Shown here piece by piece: positions 1-7,664 of a stretch of DNA of 15,407 bases; position 1 is the stretch's first letter, and each line of letters begins with the position of its first letter. Both the position numbers and the translations under genes were made by a program. The DNA is from Caryophanales bacterium UBA7029 (GTDB lineage Bacteria; Bacillota_I; Bacilli_A; RFN20; CAG-826), in assembly GCA_002494205.1 (NCBI GenBank), contig DLBE01000043.1:1-15407 (forward strand), in the 5' to 3' direction. The notes below the pieces were generated by a model. That model was given only the letters and a program-made list of their open reading frames with translations. It had not been told where the DNA came from and made no database searches.

Positions 1-1
1 A

Positions 2-826
2 AATATTGCTCACGGCTGTAACTCTGTTATTGCAATGAAACTCGCTTTAAAACTTGGTGATGTAGTTGTTACAGAGGCTGGCTTTGGTGCTGATCTTGGT
101 GCTGAGAAGTTCTTAGATATTTGCTGCCCAACTGGTGGATTTAAACCTGATGGAGTTGTAATGGTTGCAACAATTCGTGCTCTTAAAGAACATGGTGGTG
201 TTCCATTCGAAGATTTAAAGATTCCTAATGTTGAAGCACTTAAAGCTGGTGTTGGAAACTTGAAGTTACATCTTGAAAATATTCAAAAATATGGCTTACC
301 AGTAGTTGTAGCAATCAATCACTTTGCTGATGATTCACAAGAAGAAATTGATTGGCTCACTAAGTGGTGTAAAGAAAATAACTACTCAGTCAGCTTTGTT
401 GACGGATTTGCTAAAGGCGGTGAAGGTTCAATCGATTTAGCAAACAAAGTTAATGAAATGCTTGCTACAAAACCTTCAAAATACCACAAACTTTATGATT
501 ACAATCTTCCTGTTAAGGAGAAGATTGAAATAGTTTGTAGAGAAATCTATAGAGCTGGCGAAATTATCTTCTCAGAAAAAGCTTTGGAACAAATTAAACA
601 ATTTGAAAAGCTTGGATATGACAAGACAGCAGTTTGCATGGCTAAAACTCCTTTATCAATTACAGATGATCCAAAAGTTTATGGTGCTCCAATTGGCTGC
701 ACAATCAATATTCGTGAAGTCAAATTATCAGCTGGCGCAAACTTCATTGTCGCATTAACTGGTAAAGTAATGACAATGCCAGGTTTACCAAAGGTACCAG
801 CAGCTGTCAAAATGGAAGACGAATAA
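2..826 (+). CDS. fhs: Formate-tetrahydrofolate ligase, C-terminal half (5' end cut by window)
   Basis: This enzyme joins formate to tetrahydrofolate using ATP, giving 10-formyl-THF for purine synthesis and formyl-Met-tRNA in the cytoplasm. The frame is open from base 2 with no stop upstream of the first in-window ATG at 35, so that ATG is internal. The visible protein begins NIAHGCNSVIAMK and continues to TEAGFGADLGAEKF, a family hallmark. About 274 residues are seen of the roughly 555 usual for the family, so about half lies to the left. The C-terminus is complete. The stop TAA shares one base with the ATG of the DUF951 gene, so the two are probably translationally coupled. The family call is secure from sequence recognition. 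Confidence 0.97.
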   Translation, partial: NIAHGCNSVIAMKLALKLGDVVVTEAGFGADLGAEKFLDICCPTGGFKPDGVVMVATIRALKEHGGVPFEDLKIPNVEALKAGVGNLKLHLENIQKYGLPVVVAINHFADDSQEEIDWLTKWCKENNYSVSFVDGFAKGGEGSIDLANKVNEMLATKPSKYHKLYDYNLPVKEKIEIVCREIYRAGEIIFSEKALEQIKQFEKLGYDKTAVCMAKTPLSITDDPKVYGAPIGCTINIREVKLSAGANFIVALTGKVMTMPGLPKVPAAVKMEDE

Positions 827-1023
827 TGAAAGACTTGAATTATTCATTAGGAGATATTGTTGAACTTAAAAAGCCACACCCGTGTTCAACGCACTGTACA
901 AAATTCAAAATTGTTAGAGTTGGCGCTGATTTAAAAATTGAATGTTTGGGATGTGGAAATATCTTAATGATTTCAAGAGACAATTTTAATAAACGTCTAA
1001 AAAGAGTTATCAAAGATAACTAA
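826..1023 (+). CDS. DUF951 family small protein (YyzM-like)
   Basis: This is a 65-residue protein of unknown function. It shows the family pattern: LGDIVELKKPHPC near the N-terminus, then RVGAD and a CLGCG motif (C40, C43). C20 of HPC with C40/C43 suggests a small zinc-ribbon fold (inference). There is an extra cysteine, C24, and about two more residues between HPC and RVGAD than I recall for the family, so four Cys could bind one metal. The start overlaps the fhs stop (TAATG). From memory, DUF951 genes in Bacillota usually sit next to ychF. Here ychF is 5.5 kb further on, separated by the ABC pair and csp. A perfect 6-bp inverted repeat (1006-1011/1015-1020) covers the last codons. Confidence 0.88.
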   Translation: MKDLNYSLGDIVELKKPHPCSTHCTKFKIVRVGADLKIECLGCGNILMISRDNFNKRLKRVIKDN

Positions 1024-1035
1024 AAAATAAAATCC

Positions 1036-1090
1036 GTAGAAACCGATTTTGACCCTTGACTGATATATAGAGGGAAATGTCGGTTTTTAT
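1036..1090 (+). promoter_or_regulatory. RNA fold over the SD and start codon of the first ABC gene
   Basis: AAACCGA at 1040-1046 is the exact reverse complement of TCGGTTT at 1080-1086, extendable to 11 pairs (1036-1046 with 1080-1090) with two G-U pairs. Within the loop, CCCTT (1053-1057) can pair with GAGGG (1070-1074), which is the only Shine-Dalgarno-like sequence for the ATG at 1077. Both SD and start codon would be enclosed. The SD is also unusually close to the ATG, with 2 bases between. The fold is seen in the sequence; a role in translation control is inference. I find no convincing promoter in this 53-base gap. Confidence 0.4.
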
Positions 1091-3167
1091 TTTACAGAAC
1101 TTAAGAAAAACATATGTGGTCAATAAGAAAGAACACATAGTTTTAAAAGATGTTTCATTATCATTTCCAGATAAAGGTTTAGTCTCAATTGTTGGCAAAT
1201 CGGGATCAGGAAAATCAACATTGTTAAATATCCTTGGCGGCATTGAAAAACCAACAAGTGGGAGAGTTTTGTTTAAAGGGAAAGATATTTCAAAGTTTAA
1301 TGATAGGCAATTTTCTTCATTTCATTTACATGGAGCAGCGACAGTTTTCCAACATTACAACTTGTTTGATGATTTGACTGCTTTAGAGAATGTTATTTTA
1401 CCCCTCAATATGCAGGGTATTAGCAAAGCTAAATGTGAAGAGAAAGCAATCGATTTATTTAAATCATTAAAAATTGAAAATTTAATTAATTCAAAAGTAA
1501 AGAATTTATCGGGTGGAGAGAGACAAAGAGTAGCAATTCTTAGAGCGGTAATCACCGAACCAGATGTCTTGCTTTGTGATGAACCTACAGGAGCACTTGA
1601 TAGCCAAAATTCTCGTGAAATCATGGGTATTTTAGCTAAAATTTCAAAAAATACGTTAGTAATAATGGTGTCTCATAATCAAAATTTGGTTTCTGAATTT
1701 TCAGATCACATCATTCGAATTCAAGACGGTTTAATTAGTGAAGGATTTAAAATTGATAAAGATAGATTTAATGAAACGTTTACAAAAAGGAAGCTTTCGT
1801 ACTCCTCTTCATGGATAAGACTTTTCTTATTTAAAAATTTTAAAAATAACATTGGAAAAAATATTTTTACATTTATTTCTTGTTTAGTAGGGTTTGTCTC
1901 TGTGTTTTTGTGCGTCGGTTTCCTGGTTGGATCTGAAAAATCGTATTCAGAAGCTGTAAAAAAGAACTTATCTATCGGCAATGCGTCAGTTTCTAAAATT
2001 GAATTTGTGGTAATTTCAGATTCTCCATTAACATATCAAAAAACAGTGAGGCCTTCTCTACAAGAAGTAGATTCAGAATTCAAAGAATTCTCTACTATAA
2101 CTGTCGAGGAGAACTTATCTTATTTTATTAGTAGTTCATGTTCGTGTGTATTAAATGATAAACCTTGCTCAGACTTTCAAATGGTTCCTTTACTAGATTT
2201 AACTCTTAAAAACTATGGCTCTGACTTGATAGTGAGGGGAAGCGCTGGAAGTAATAATTTTGACGAAGTAATAGTTAATGAGGAATTCGCAAAATTATTT
2301 AGTGAAGATGTGTTGAATAAAGAGTTAATTTTTAAAAATACTGCAACCACAAATTATAAGACGTATGATAACACTTACCCTTTTATTGAGGATGAATTAA
2401 TTATTGAAAAAACCATGAAAATTACGGGAATTATTAGAGAATTTCCGTTTTTAAACAGTCCAAAAATTTATTACTCGTATGGCGGTGCGAAATCTTTTCT
2501 TAAGACGCAAAATATGGAAAATCTATCGCACTATTTGAATAAGGAATATACGTTTTATGATTACTTGATTGATTGCGAAAACGATGATATCGCATCTTCA
2601 TATTCTTCACTAATATTTTTAAAGGATCTCTCCGAGAGCGAGAAATTTTTCAGTAGGGCAAAAAAATTAAAAAACAAAACATTAGAAGTGACTTCACAAG
2701 CTTTAGAAGTCAAAGAAACCTATAAAACATTAATTTCATCTTTCTCAAAAACATTATTTATATTTTCAATAATCGTTTTTATTGGTATCAATTTTATTTT
2801 AGGAATGATTTCGCTATCTTCTTATCTTCAAAACAGGAAAAACATCGCAATCATAACGTGTCTTGGGGGTAGAAATGGGTCAATATACGAATTAAGTCTA
2901 TATGAAAATTATTTAGTTGTTATTTTAGCCTTTGCAATTTCTATAGGATTAGCTTATTTCGGACAAAGTTTGATTAATCCATTACTTTCGAAACAATTTG
3001 CCCTGTCTAATCTGATTGAAATCCCATTTTTATCTTTTCTAGGAATACGATTTGGATTAATTTTGATTTTTCTGTTAATTATTCTTTTTACAACAACGTT
3101 ATTCACGATAATTCCAATGGCTATTTATAGACACAGTTTCCTTAGTGAAGAATTGAGGGATGAATAA
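1077..3167 (+). CDS. ABC transporter, ATPase fused to FtsX/MacB-type permease (first of pair)
   Basis: A 696-residue half-transporter. The N-terminal ATPase (about 1-225) has Walker A GKSGSGKST (40-48), Q-loop Q92, signature LSGGE (144-148), Walker B VLLCDEP (D168, E169) and H-loop H200, so it should be active. TM1 is at about 263-285, followed by a 270-residue extracellular domain and three helices near 560-582, 610-635 and 660-685, the topology of MacB/FtsX-type mechanotransmitters. Such transporters export or relay signals about peptides, lipoproteins or antibiotics; the substrate here is unknown. The outer domain has four Cys (355, 357, 364, 500). The start at 1077 fits the typical N-terminus of the ATPase. 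Its stop overlaps the next gene (TAATG), suggesting a heterodimer. Codon use looks more A+T-rich than that of the flanking housekeeping genes, judged by eye. Confidence 0.9.
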   Translation: MSVFILQNLRKTYVVNKKEHIVLKDVSLSFPDKGLVSIVGKSGSGKSTLLNILGGIEKPTSGRVLFKGKDISKFNDRQFSSFHLHGAATVFQHYNLFDDLTALENVILPLNMQGISKAKCEEKAIDLFKSLKIENLINSKVKNLSGGERQRVAILRAVITEPDVLLCDEPTGALDSQNSREIMGILAKISKNTLVIMVSHNQNLVSEFSDHIIRIQDGLISEGFKIDKDRFNETFTKRKLSYSSSWIRLFLFKNFKNNIGKNIFTFISCLVGFVSVFLCVGFLVGSEKSYSEAVKKNLSIGNASVSKIEFVVISDSPLTYQKTVRPSLQEVDSEFKEFSTITVEENLSYFISSSCSCVLNDKPCSDFQMVPLLDLTLKNYGSDLIVRGSAGSNNFDEVIVNEEFAKLFSEDVLNKELIFKNTATTNYKTYDNTYPFIEDELIIEKTMKITGIIREFPFLNSPKIYYSYGGAKSFLKTQNMENLSHYLNKEYTFYDYLIDCENDDIASSYSSLIFLKDLSESEKFFSRAKKLKNKTLEVTSQALEVKETYKTLISSFSKTLFIFSIIVFIGINFILGMISLSSYLQNRKNIAIITCLGGRNGSIYELSLYENYLVVILAFAISIGLAYFGQSLINPLLSKQFALSNLIEIPFLSFLGIRFGLILIFLLIILFTTTLFTIIPMAIYRHSFLSEELRDE

Positions 3168-5962
3168 TGATTAAAATTACTAATTTATCAAAAAAATATA
3201 GGAAAAATACTATATTTTCAAATTTTAGTCATGAATTTCCTGAGACTGGTTTGGTATGTCTGGTTGGTGAATCTGGATCGGGAAAATCTACTCTATTTAA
3301 CATTATTTCTGGCATAGATGTTGAGTATAAGGGAAGCGTTAAAATTAATGGTGTTGAATTAAGAAATTTGAGTGAAACAGAAAAAGCAAATTTTCGTATC
3401 AAAAGAATCGGATATGTTTTTCAAAATTTTAATCTTTTGAATCTTGATACGGTTTTTAGTAATGTACTTTTACCTTTAGAAACTGCAAATTACGCAAAAC
3501 CATTTATTCATAAAAAGAGGGTAATGGGGGCTTTAGAACTTGTTGGTGTTAAACATTTATCAAATCAAAGGATTAATAAACTGTCTGGTGGAGAAAAACA
3601 AAGAGTAGCAATTGCTCGAGCATTAATTAACGAACCAAATGTCATTCTTTGTGATGAACCTACAGGTGCGTTAGATGAAAAGAATAGTAAAGAAATATTT
3701 AATTTGTTAAAAGTGCTATCAAAACAAACATTAGTTATTATAGCCACTCACGATACTGAATCTGTTAAAAATATTGCTGATCAAATATTAGAAATCAAAG
3801 ATAAAACAATATTTGTTAAAAACAAAAAGCCAAAGATAATAGAGTCTAAAATTACTCTTATAGGTAAAGGGAAAGAGAAAAAGAAACCTAATGTGTCATT
3901 GTTATTTAAAATACGGTTTGCCTATCAAAAATTAAAGGCTAAAAAGTTTAGAAGTTTGATAATGAATTTTATTTTATCAATTTCACTTACAGGCATAGGT
4001 TTATCTTTGCTCATTTCAGATTCAGTTTCATCAAAAGTAGAAGACGCATTTAAATCAATATTAAACGGAAATTATTTGATTTTATCAAATAAGAATAATA
4101 ATCAAAACACTTTTTCTACTGTCTATTCTGCCTCGTATGATAACACATTTAAAATATACGAAAAATATCAGTATTTAATTGATGGAATCGGAGTAAATTA
4201 TTTAGTGAATTTTGAAGATTTTTTTAAAGATGAGAACGATTTTTTCATCGACACATCAAATAAGAGAATCCCTTTTCCTAGCTTGTCTGCGAGAAATATA
4301 AACGAGTTTAGGTGGATCAATGATGATTCATCAATTTATTATCCTTATGGATTTGAGACTTTAGATGATGATCAAATTGTCTTGGGACTTTCTTTTGAAG
4401 ATATGACCAATCTTTGTTATCTGTTACAAATTCAAAGGAACTTCACTTCTTTAGGACATTATATTTATGAAAAAGGATTATTTATGTCTTTATCAGTAAG
4501 GAATAGTTATTGGCAATACGATGATGAGCAATTGTTACAAATAATGGCTGTTTGTGAAACATCTAAAACCTGTATATTACACACTAATCTGTTATGGAAC
4601 GAAATTGTTTTTGAAGAAATGATGAGACTTCCATCTGATGACGACAATATTCATGAATTCCCGTGGGAGTTATATAAAATTTATTACTTAAAACCAAAGA
4701 CGGACGTCTCAATGTTCTTAGATGCATCATTATATGATGAATCGCTTTATGATTATGTTTTTGAGCGAACAAATTACAAGTATAATTCCTCGCTTTGTAA
4801 AGCAAATGAAGTTTGCGAAGATAATAGACTTTATGTTTATTCAGTAGACAAAGGAGGCATAGATTGCTCAGTCATTAATGAATTTAGAGCGGTCCATAAA
4901 GATTTTGATTCCTATTATTTCACTAGTGATTATGGTTATTCATCCTATGGTTCAAATTTATTTTCTGGATTTTCAAGAAACGTGTTTGTTTCGCTAAACG
5001 AATCATTAATTGATCAGGCAATTGATGCGGATACCCAAGTGAAAGATGAATCAAATGTTGAACTTAAACTACCAAAAGGTGTTGTCCAAGGCAACTATTT
5101 AATGGCAATTGGGAATGGTCTTAAATTTTCAACAAATTTTTCTAAACTTTTAGCTGGAAGAAAACCCGTGAATTTAAATGAGATAGTGGTGTCTAAGGGG
5201 CTTGCTGATACAATTGGTAAAAGCACCGATATTATAGGAAAATATATGGAATTTTCAGGTGAAATTGAAGAAAATTACGATTCTGAAGGTTTAATTAATA
5301 AGGAGTACGGAAGAAGTAAATTGCTTATAGTTGGCGTGGTTGATGAAGAGAAAAATTATTTATACCATAGCGCTCATTGGACAATAGACTTTTTTAGAGA
5401 TAAGTTGGGAGTTTCTAGTTTTAGTTTAATTCCAACATCTATAGTTTTAGAGTTCAAGACACAAGAAGAAGCTAAATCAGCAAAAAGGGATTTTGAAAGA
5501 ATTTCGCCGAATTACAAAATTGAATCACCAATCGATGATTTAAGATCAAATATTGATTCAACATTAGAGTATGCAAATATAATATTAAATGTTTTTTCAA
5601 TTTTGGCTTCATCAATCTCAATTTTGCTTTTAGGGACCACAGTTATGTTAACAGTGATTGAAAACAAACACGAAATTAAACTTCTTAAACTTTTAGGAAT
5701 TAACAATTATGACATCAACACGTGCTTCGTTGTTCAATCAATAATTCAGGGTTTAATATCCCTACTCATAAGTTCAATAGAACTTATATTCATGGATTTT
5801 TTACTATCAAAATCTCTAGGAGAAAGGTTAGGAATTAGTTTAGCTTTTTCTTTGAATACTCGCCCTATTTTTGCGATTTTTATACTAGGCTTAGTGATGC
5901 CATTGTTTGTTTCGAGCGCAATGCTTTTAATTTTGAATAGGAAAAAGAGGACCAAAGTCTAA
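3167..5962 (+). CDS. ABC transporter, ATPase-permease fusion with very large ectodomain (second of pair)
   Basis: A 931-residue partner of the preceding gene with the same plan. The ATPase (1-215) carries Walker A GESGSGKST (34-42), Q86, LSGGE (139-143), LCDEP (D163, E164) and H195. TM1 is at about 264-286, then comes an extracellular domain of about 510 residues, then three helices near 803-826, 848-872 and 890-920. The ectodomain is almost twice that of its partner, rich in Tyr, Asp and Ser, and contains several Cys, including C463/C469 and C544/C550/C567, which could form disulfides outside the cell. SD GAGG at 3155-3158 lies 8 bases before the ATG inside the upstream gene. MacB/BceAB/lipoprotein-release families share this fold; I cannot choose among them or name the substrate. 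Confidence 0.9.
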   Translation: MIKITNLSKKYRKNTIFSNFSHEFPETGLVCLVGESGSGKSTLFNIISGIDVEYKGSVKINGVELRNLSETEKANFRIKRIGYVFQNFNLLNLDTVFSNVLLPLETANYAKPFIHKKRVMGALELVGVKHLSNQRINKLSGGEKQRVAIARALINEPNVILCDEPTGALDEKNSKEIFNLLKVLSKQTLVIIATHDTESVKNIADQILEIKDKTIFVKNKKPKIIESKITLIGKGKEKKKPNVSLLFKIRFAYQKLKAKKFRSLIMNFILSISLTGIGLSLLISDSVSSKVEDAFKSILNGNYLILSNKNNNQNTFSTVYSASYDNTFKIYEKYQYLIDGIGVNYLVNFEDFFKDENDFFIDTSNKRIPFPSLSARNINEFRWINDDSSIYYPYGFETLDDDQIVLGLSFEDMTNLCYLLQIQRNFTSLGHYIYEKGLFMSLSVRNSYWQYDDEQLLQIMAVCETSKTCILHTNLLWNEIVFEEMMRLPSDDDNIHEFPWELYKIYYLKPKTDVSMFLDASLYDESLYDYVFERTNYKYNSSLCKANEVCEDNRLYVYSVDKGGIDCSVINEFRAVHKDFDSYYFTSDYGYSSYGSNLFSGFSRNVFVSLNESLIDQAIDADTQVKDESNVELKLPKGVVQGNYLMAIGNGLKFSTNFSKLLAGRKPVNLNEIVVSKGLADTIGKSTDIIGKYMEFSGEIEENYDSEGLINKEYGRSKLLIVGVVDEEKNYLYHSAHWTIDFFRDKLGVSSFSLIPTSIVLEFKTQEEAKSAKRDFERISPNYKIESPIDDLRSNIDSTLEYANIILNVFSILASSISILLLGTTVMLTVIENKHEIKLLKLLGINNYDINTCFVVQSIIQGLISLLISSIELIFMDFLLSKSLGERLGISLAFSLNTRPIFAIFILGLVMPLFVSSAMLLILNRKKRTKV

Positions 5963-5972
5963 TAGGAGCGAA

Positions 5973-6050
5973 GTGTTGAACGGGTTAAAACTTAAAAATT
6001 TAAGGAATTTATGGGAATTTTGGCGAAAAAGAGCGTCTATTTTCAACTAA
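5973..6050 (+). CDS. Possible 25-residue cationic amphipathic peptide
   Basis: A short frame opens with GTG at 5973 (or in-frame TTG at 5976) directly after GGAG (5965-5968), 10 bases beyond the second ABC gene, and ends in TAA at 6048-6050. The peptide has six Lys/Arg and one Glu (net about +5), two Trp in WEFW, and Leu/Trp/Phe at positions 2, 5, 10, 13, 14, 17 and 24, so it would form an amphipathic helix. No signal peptide is seen. Its position behind a peptide-type ABC pair makes a secreted or membrane-active peptide conceivable. A chance frame is equally possible: it is short and has a non-ATG start. Confidence 0.3.
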   Translation: MLNGLKLKNLRNLWEFWRKRASIFN

Positions 6051-6076
6051 AAGAGAAATTTATTTGCTTCTTTTTT
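6049..6076 (+). terminator. Weak terminator candidate after the ABC pair
   Basis: Bases 6049-6057 pair with 6068-6076 (9 pairs, one G-U, mostly A-T) around a 10-base loop. The T-run lies in the 3' arm and little follows it, so termination would be weak. It starts exactly at the stop codon of the possible small peptide frame. Confidence 0.28.
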
Positions 6077-6085
6077 CATATTTGA

Positions 6086-6158
6086 TTGCAATTTAAATAT
6101 AAGTTGCTTAGTATATTTACAAATCTTTTGTCAGTTAGCGTCCAATGCTCGTTTTAAT
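6086..6158 (+). promoter_or_regulatory. Promoter candidates for the cold-shock gene
   Basis: Two imperfect options precede the cold-shock gene. TTGCAA (6086-6091) with TAGTAT (6109-6114) has 17-base spacing. TTGTCA (6128-6133) with TTTAAT (6153-6158) has better boxes but a 19-base spacer. Either gives a leader of roughly 80-125 bases, the long 5' UTR typical of cold-shock messages. The 283-base gap after the ABC pair otherwise shows only the small peptide frame and hairpins. Confidence 0.35.
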
Positions 6159-6179
6159 TAGGGAATGCTTGTGTTTGTT

Positions 6180-6201
6180 TTGCTGGCGTGTGTGCTCGCA
6201 A
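6180..6201 (+). promoter_or_regulatory. Hairpin in the cold-shock mRNA leader
   Basis: TTGCTGGC (6180-6187) pairs with GCTCGCAA (6194-6201), with one mismatch and one G-U, around the loop GTGTGT. It lies about 32 bases upstream of the SD AAGGGG (6233-6238). Structured leaders control translation of cold-shock genes in other bacteria; a thermosensor role here is inference. Confidence 0.35.
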
Positions 6202-6245
6202 CCATGAATACGATTGATGAGAGAGACTATTAAAGGGGATCTAAT

Positions 6246-6446
6246 ATGAAAGGGAAAGTTATTAGATTTAACAAGAAAAAGGGCTTTGGATTTATTAAGT
6301 CAGATGACGAAAGAGATATCTTTTTTCACTACTCATCACTTGTAATGGAAGGATTTAAGGATATTGCGATTGATTCTGAAGTCGAGTTTGATGTTGAAGA
6401 AACTGATAAAGGCTTAAGAGCTTCCAATGTTAAAAAGATTGGTTAA
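6246..6446 (+). CDS. csp: Cold-shock domain protein (CspA family)
   Basis: A 66-residue single cold-shock domain, the usual size. This five-strand OB fold binds single-stranded RNA/DNA and melts mRNA structure at low temperature. It carries RNP1 as KGFGFI (residues 12-17) and RNP2 as DIFFHYS (24-30), and begins MKGKVIRFN like family members (usually MxGxVKWFN, so the conserved Trp is replaced by Arg-Phe). SD AAGGGG lies 7 bases before the ATG. It is monocistronic: a long leader precedes it and a clean terminator follows 25 bases after the stop. Confidence 0.95.
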   Translation: MKGKVIRFNKKKGFGFIKSDDERDIFFHYSSLVMEGFKDIAIDSEVEFDVEETDKGLRASNVKKIG

Positions 6447-6471
6447 TTAATTCATTTTTATCGCATTGAAC

Positions 6472-6494
6472 AAGCCATTTTTATGGCTTTTTCT
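6472..6494 (+). terminator. Rho-independent terminator of csp
   Basis: AAGCCAT (6472-6478) pairs perfectly with ATGGCTT (6483-6489) across a TTTT loop and is followed by a T-rich tail. This is a classic intrinsic terminator. Confidence 0.85.
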
Positions 6495-6522
6495 TTACTT
6501 ATATTTTTACATAATATAGAAT
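6494..6522 (+). promoter_or_regulatory. Promoter of ychF-ispF
   Basis: TTTACT (6494-6499, 4/6) and TAGAAT (6517-6522, 5/6) are separated by exactly 17 bases and start in the tail of the csp terminator. The predicted transcription start is near 6529, giving an 18-base leader. A palindrome CCTCT-TAA-AGAGG (6527-6539) sits at the start point and includes the SD GAGG; it could be an operator or a coincidence. Confidence 0.65.
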
Positions 6523-6546
6523 AATACCTCTTAAAGAGGTTTATTT

Positions 6547-7653
6547 ATGTCACTGAAAGCAGGAATAGTCGGATTACCAAACGTAGGAAAGTCTACTCTT
6601 TTTAATGCTATTACAAATTCTCATGTTGAAGCTGCAAATTATCCTTTTGCAACAATTTCACCTAACACAGGTGTAGTTAGTGTTCCAGATGATCGATTAG
6701 AATTTTTAGCTAACCTTTTTAATCCAAGGAAAAAGATCCCTGCGACATTTGAATTTTATGATATTGCCGGATTAGTTCGTGGTGCTTCTAAAGGAGAAGG
6801 ATTAGGAAACCAATTTTTAGGTCATATCCGTGAATGTGACGCAATAGTCGAAGTTGTGCGTTGTTTTGATTCTAGTGAAATTATTCACGTTGAAGAATCA
6901 GTGGACCCAAAGCGTGATATTGAAACGATCAATCTAGAACTTGCAATGGCAGATTTAGCAACTGTTGAAAAAAGAATTGCGTCTGTCGGAAATAAAGCTA
7001 GAGTTCAAAAAGATAAAGAATCAGTTTATGAGATGTCAATTTTAACACCTCTTCAAGAAATGCTTTCTAAAGGAGAGCCTGCTAGAAAGGTTTCTTTGAA
7101 ACCTGAGGACTATGAATTTGCTTTCAAGCAATATCATTTACTAACTCTAAAACCTATTATATATGTTGCAAATGTTTCTGATGGTGATTATCAAGATTTA
7201 GACAATTGCAAATATCTCAAAGTAGTGGAAGAAATTGCTAAATCCGAGAACGCGCAAGTAATCCCTATTTCATGCGAAATCGAATATGAATTATCTTCTC
7301 TCCCTAAGGAAGAAAAAGCTGAATTCCTTGCTTCTTTAGGTGCTTCAGAATCCGGATTAGATAAGGTCATTAAATCTGTTTATAAATTATTAAATTTATC
7401 TACATTCTTTACCTGTGGAGAAGATGAATGTAGAGCCTGGACTTTTACTAACGGAATGCTTGCTCCTCAATGTGCTGGAATTATTCATAGCGATTTTGAA
7501 AGAGGATTTATTAAAGCAGAAGTTTATAGTTTTAAAGACATTTTTGAATACAAGTCTGAACTTGCACTAAAAGAAGCTGGCAAATTAAGAATTGAAGGAA
7601 AAAATTATGTCATGCAAGATGGCGACTGCGTTTTCTTCAAGTTTAATGTATAA
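6547..7653 (+). CDS. ychF: Redox/ribosome-associated ATPase YchF (OLA1 family)
   Basis: A 368-residue, full-length member of the Obg-like P-loop family. YchF prefers ATP to GTP, associates with ribosomes and modulates translation and stress responses. Seen: G1 GLPNVGKST (9-17), G3 DIAGLV (72-77), G4-position NVSD (209-212, where a non-canonical NxxE-type motif explains ATP use in the family), a helical insert after about residue 130, and a C-terminal TGS domain (about 280-365) with FFTCGEDECRAW. It starts MSLKAGIVGLPNVGKS like its relatives. SD GAGG lies 7 bases upstream. It is followed after 11 bases by ispF, whose SD overlaps the ychF stop. Confidence 0.97.
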   Translation: MSLKAGIVGLPNVGKSTLFNAITNSHVEAANYPFATISPNTGVVSVPDDRLEFLANLFNPRKKIPATFEFYDIAGLVRGASKGEGLGNQFLGHIRECDAIVEVVRCFDSSEIIHVEESVDPKRDIETINLELAMADLATVEKRIASVGNKARVQKDKESVYEMSILTPLQEMLSKGEPARKVSLKPEDYEFAFKQYHLLTLKPIIYVANVSDGDYQDLDNCKYLKVVEEIAKSENAQVIPISCEIEYELSSLPKEEKAEFLASLGASESGLDKVIKSVYKLLNLSTFFTCGEDECRAWTFTNGMLAPQCAGIIHSDFERGFIKAEVYSFKDIFEYKSELALKEAGKLRIEGKNYVMQDGDCVFFKFNV

Positions 7654-7664
7654 GGGGATTAATA

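Noticed and set aside
1006..1020. Perfect hairpin GTTATC-AAA-GATAAC at the end of the DUF951 gene as a terminator
   Set aside because: It lies in codons and is followed by A-runs, not T-runs, on the coding strand.
1056..1093. TTGACT as a -35 box for the first ABC gene
   Set aside because: No -10 box lies at 16-18 bases; the nearest TATTTT is 26 bases away and inside the coding region.
6204..6233. Nine-codon frame before the csp SD
   Set aside because: It has no SD and no recognisable leader-peptide feature; noted only as part of the csp leader.
7171..7182. YchF G4 motif NVSD as a lost nucleotide-specificity motif
   Set aside because: YchF proteins normally deviate from NKxD here; NVSD is a conservative form of the family's NVxE.
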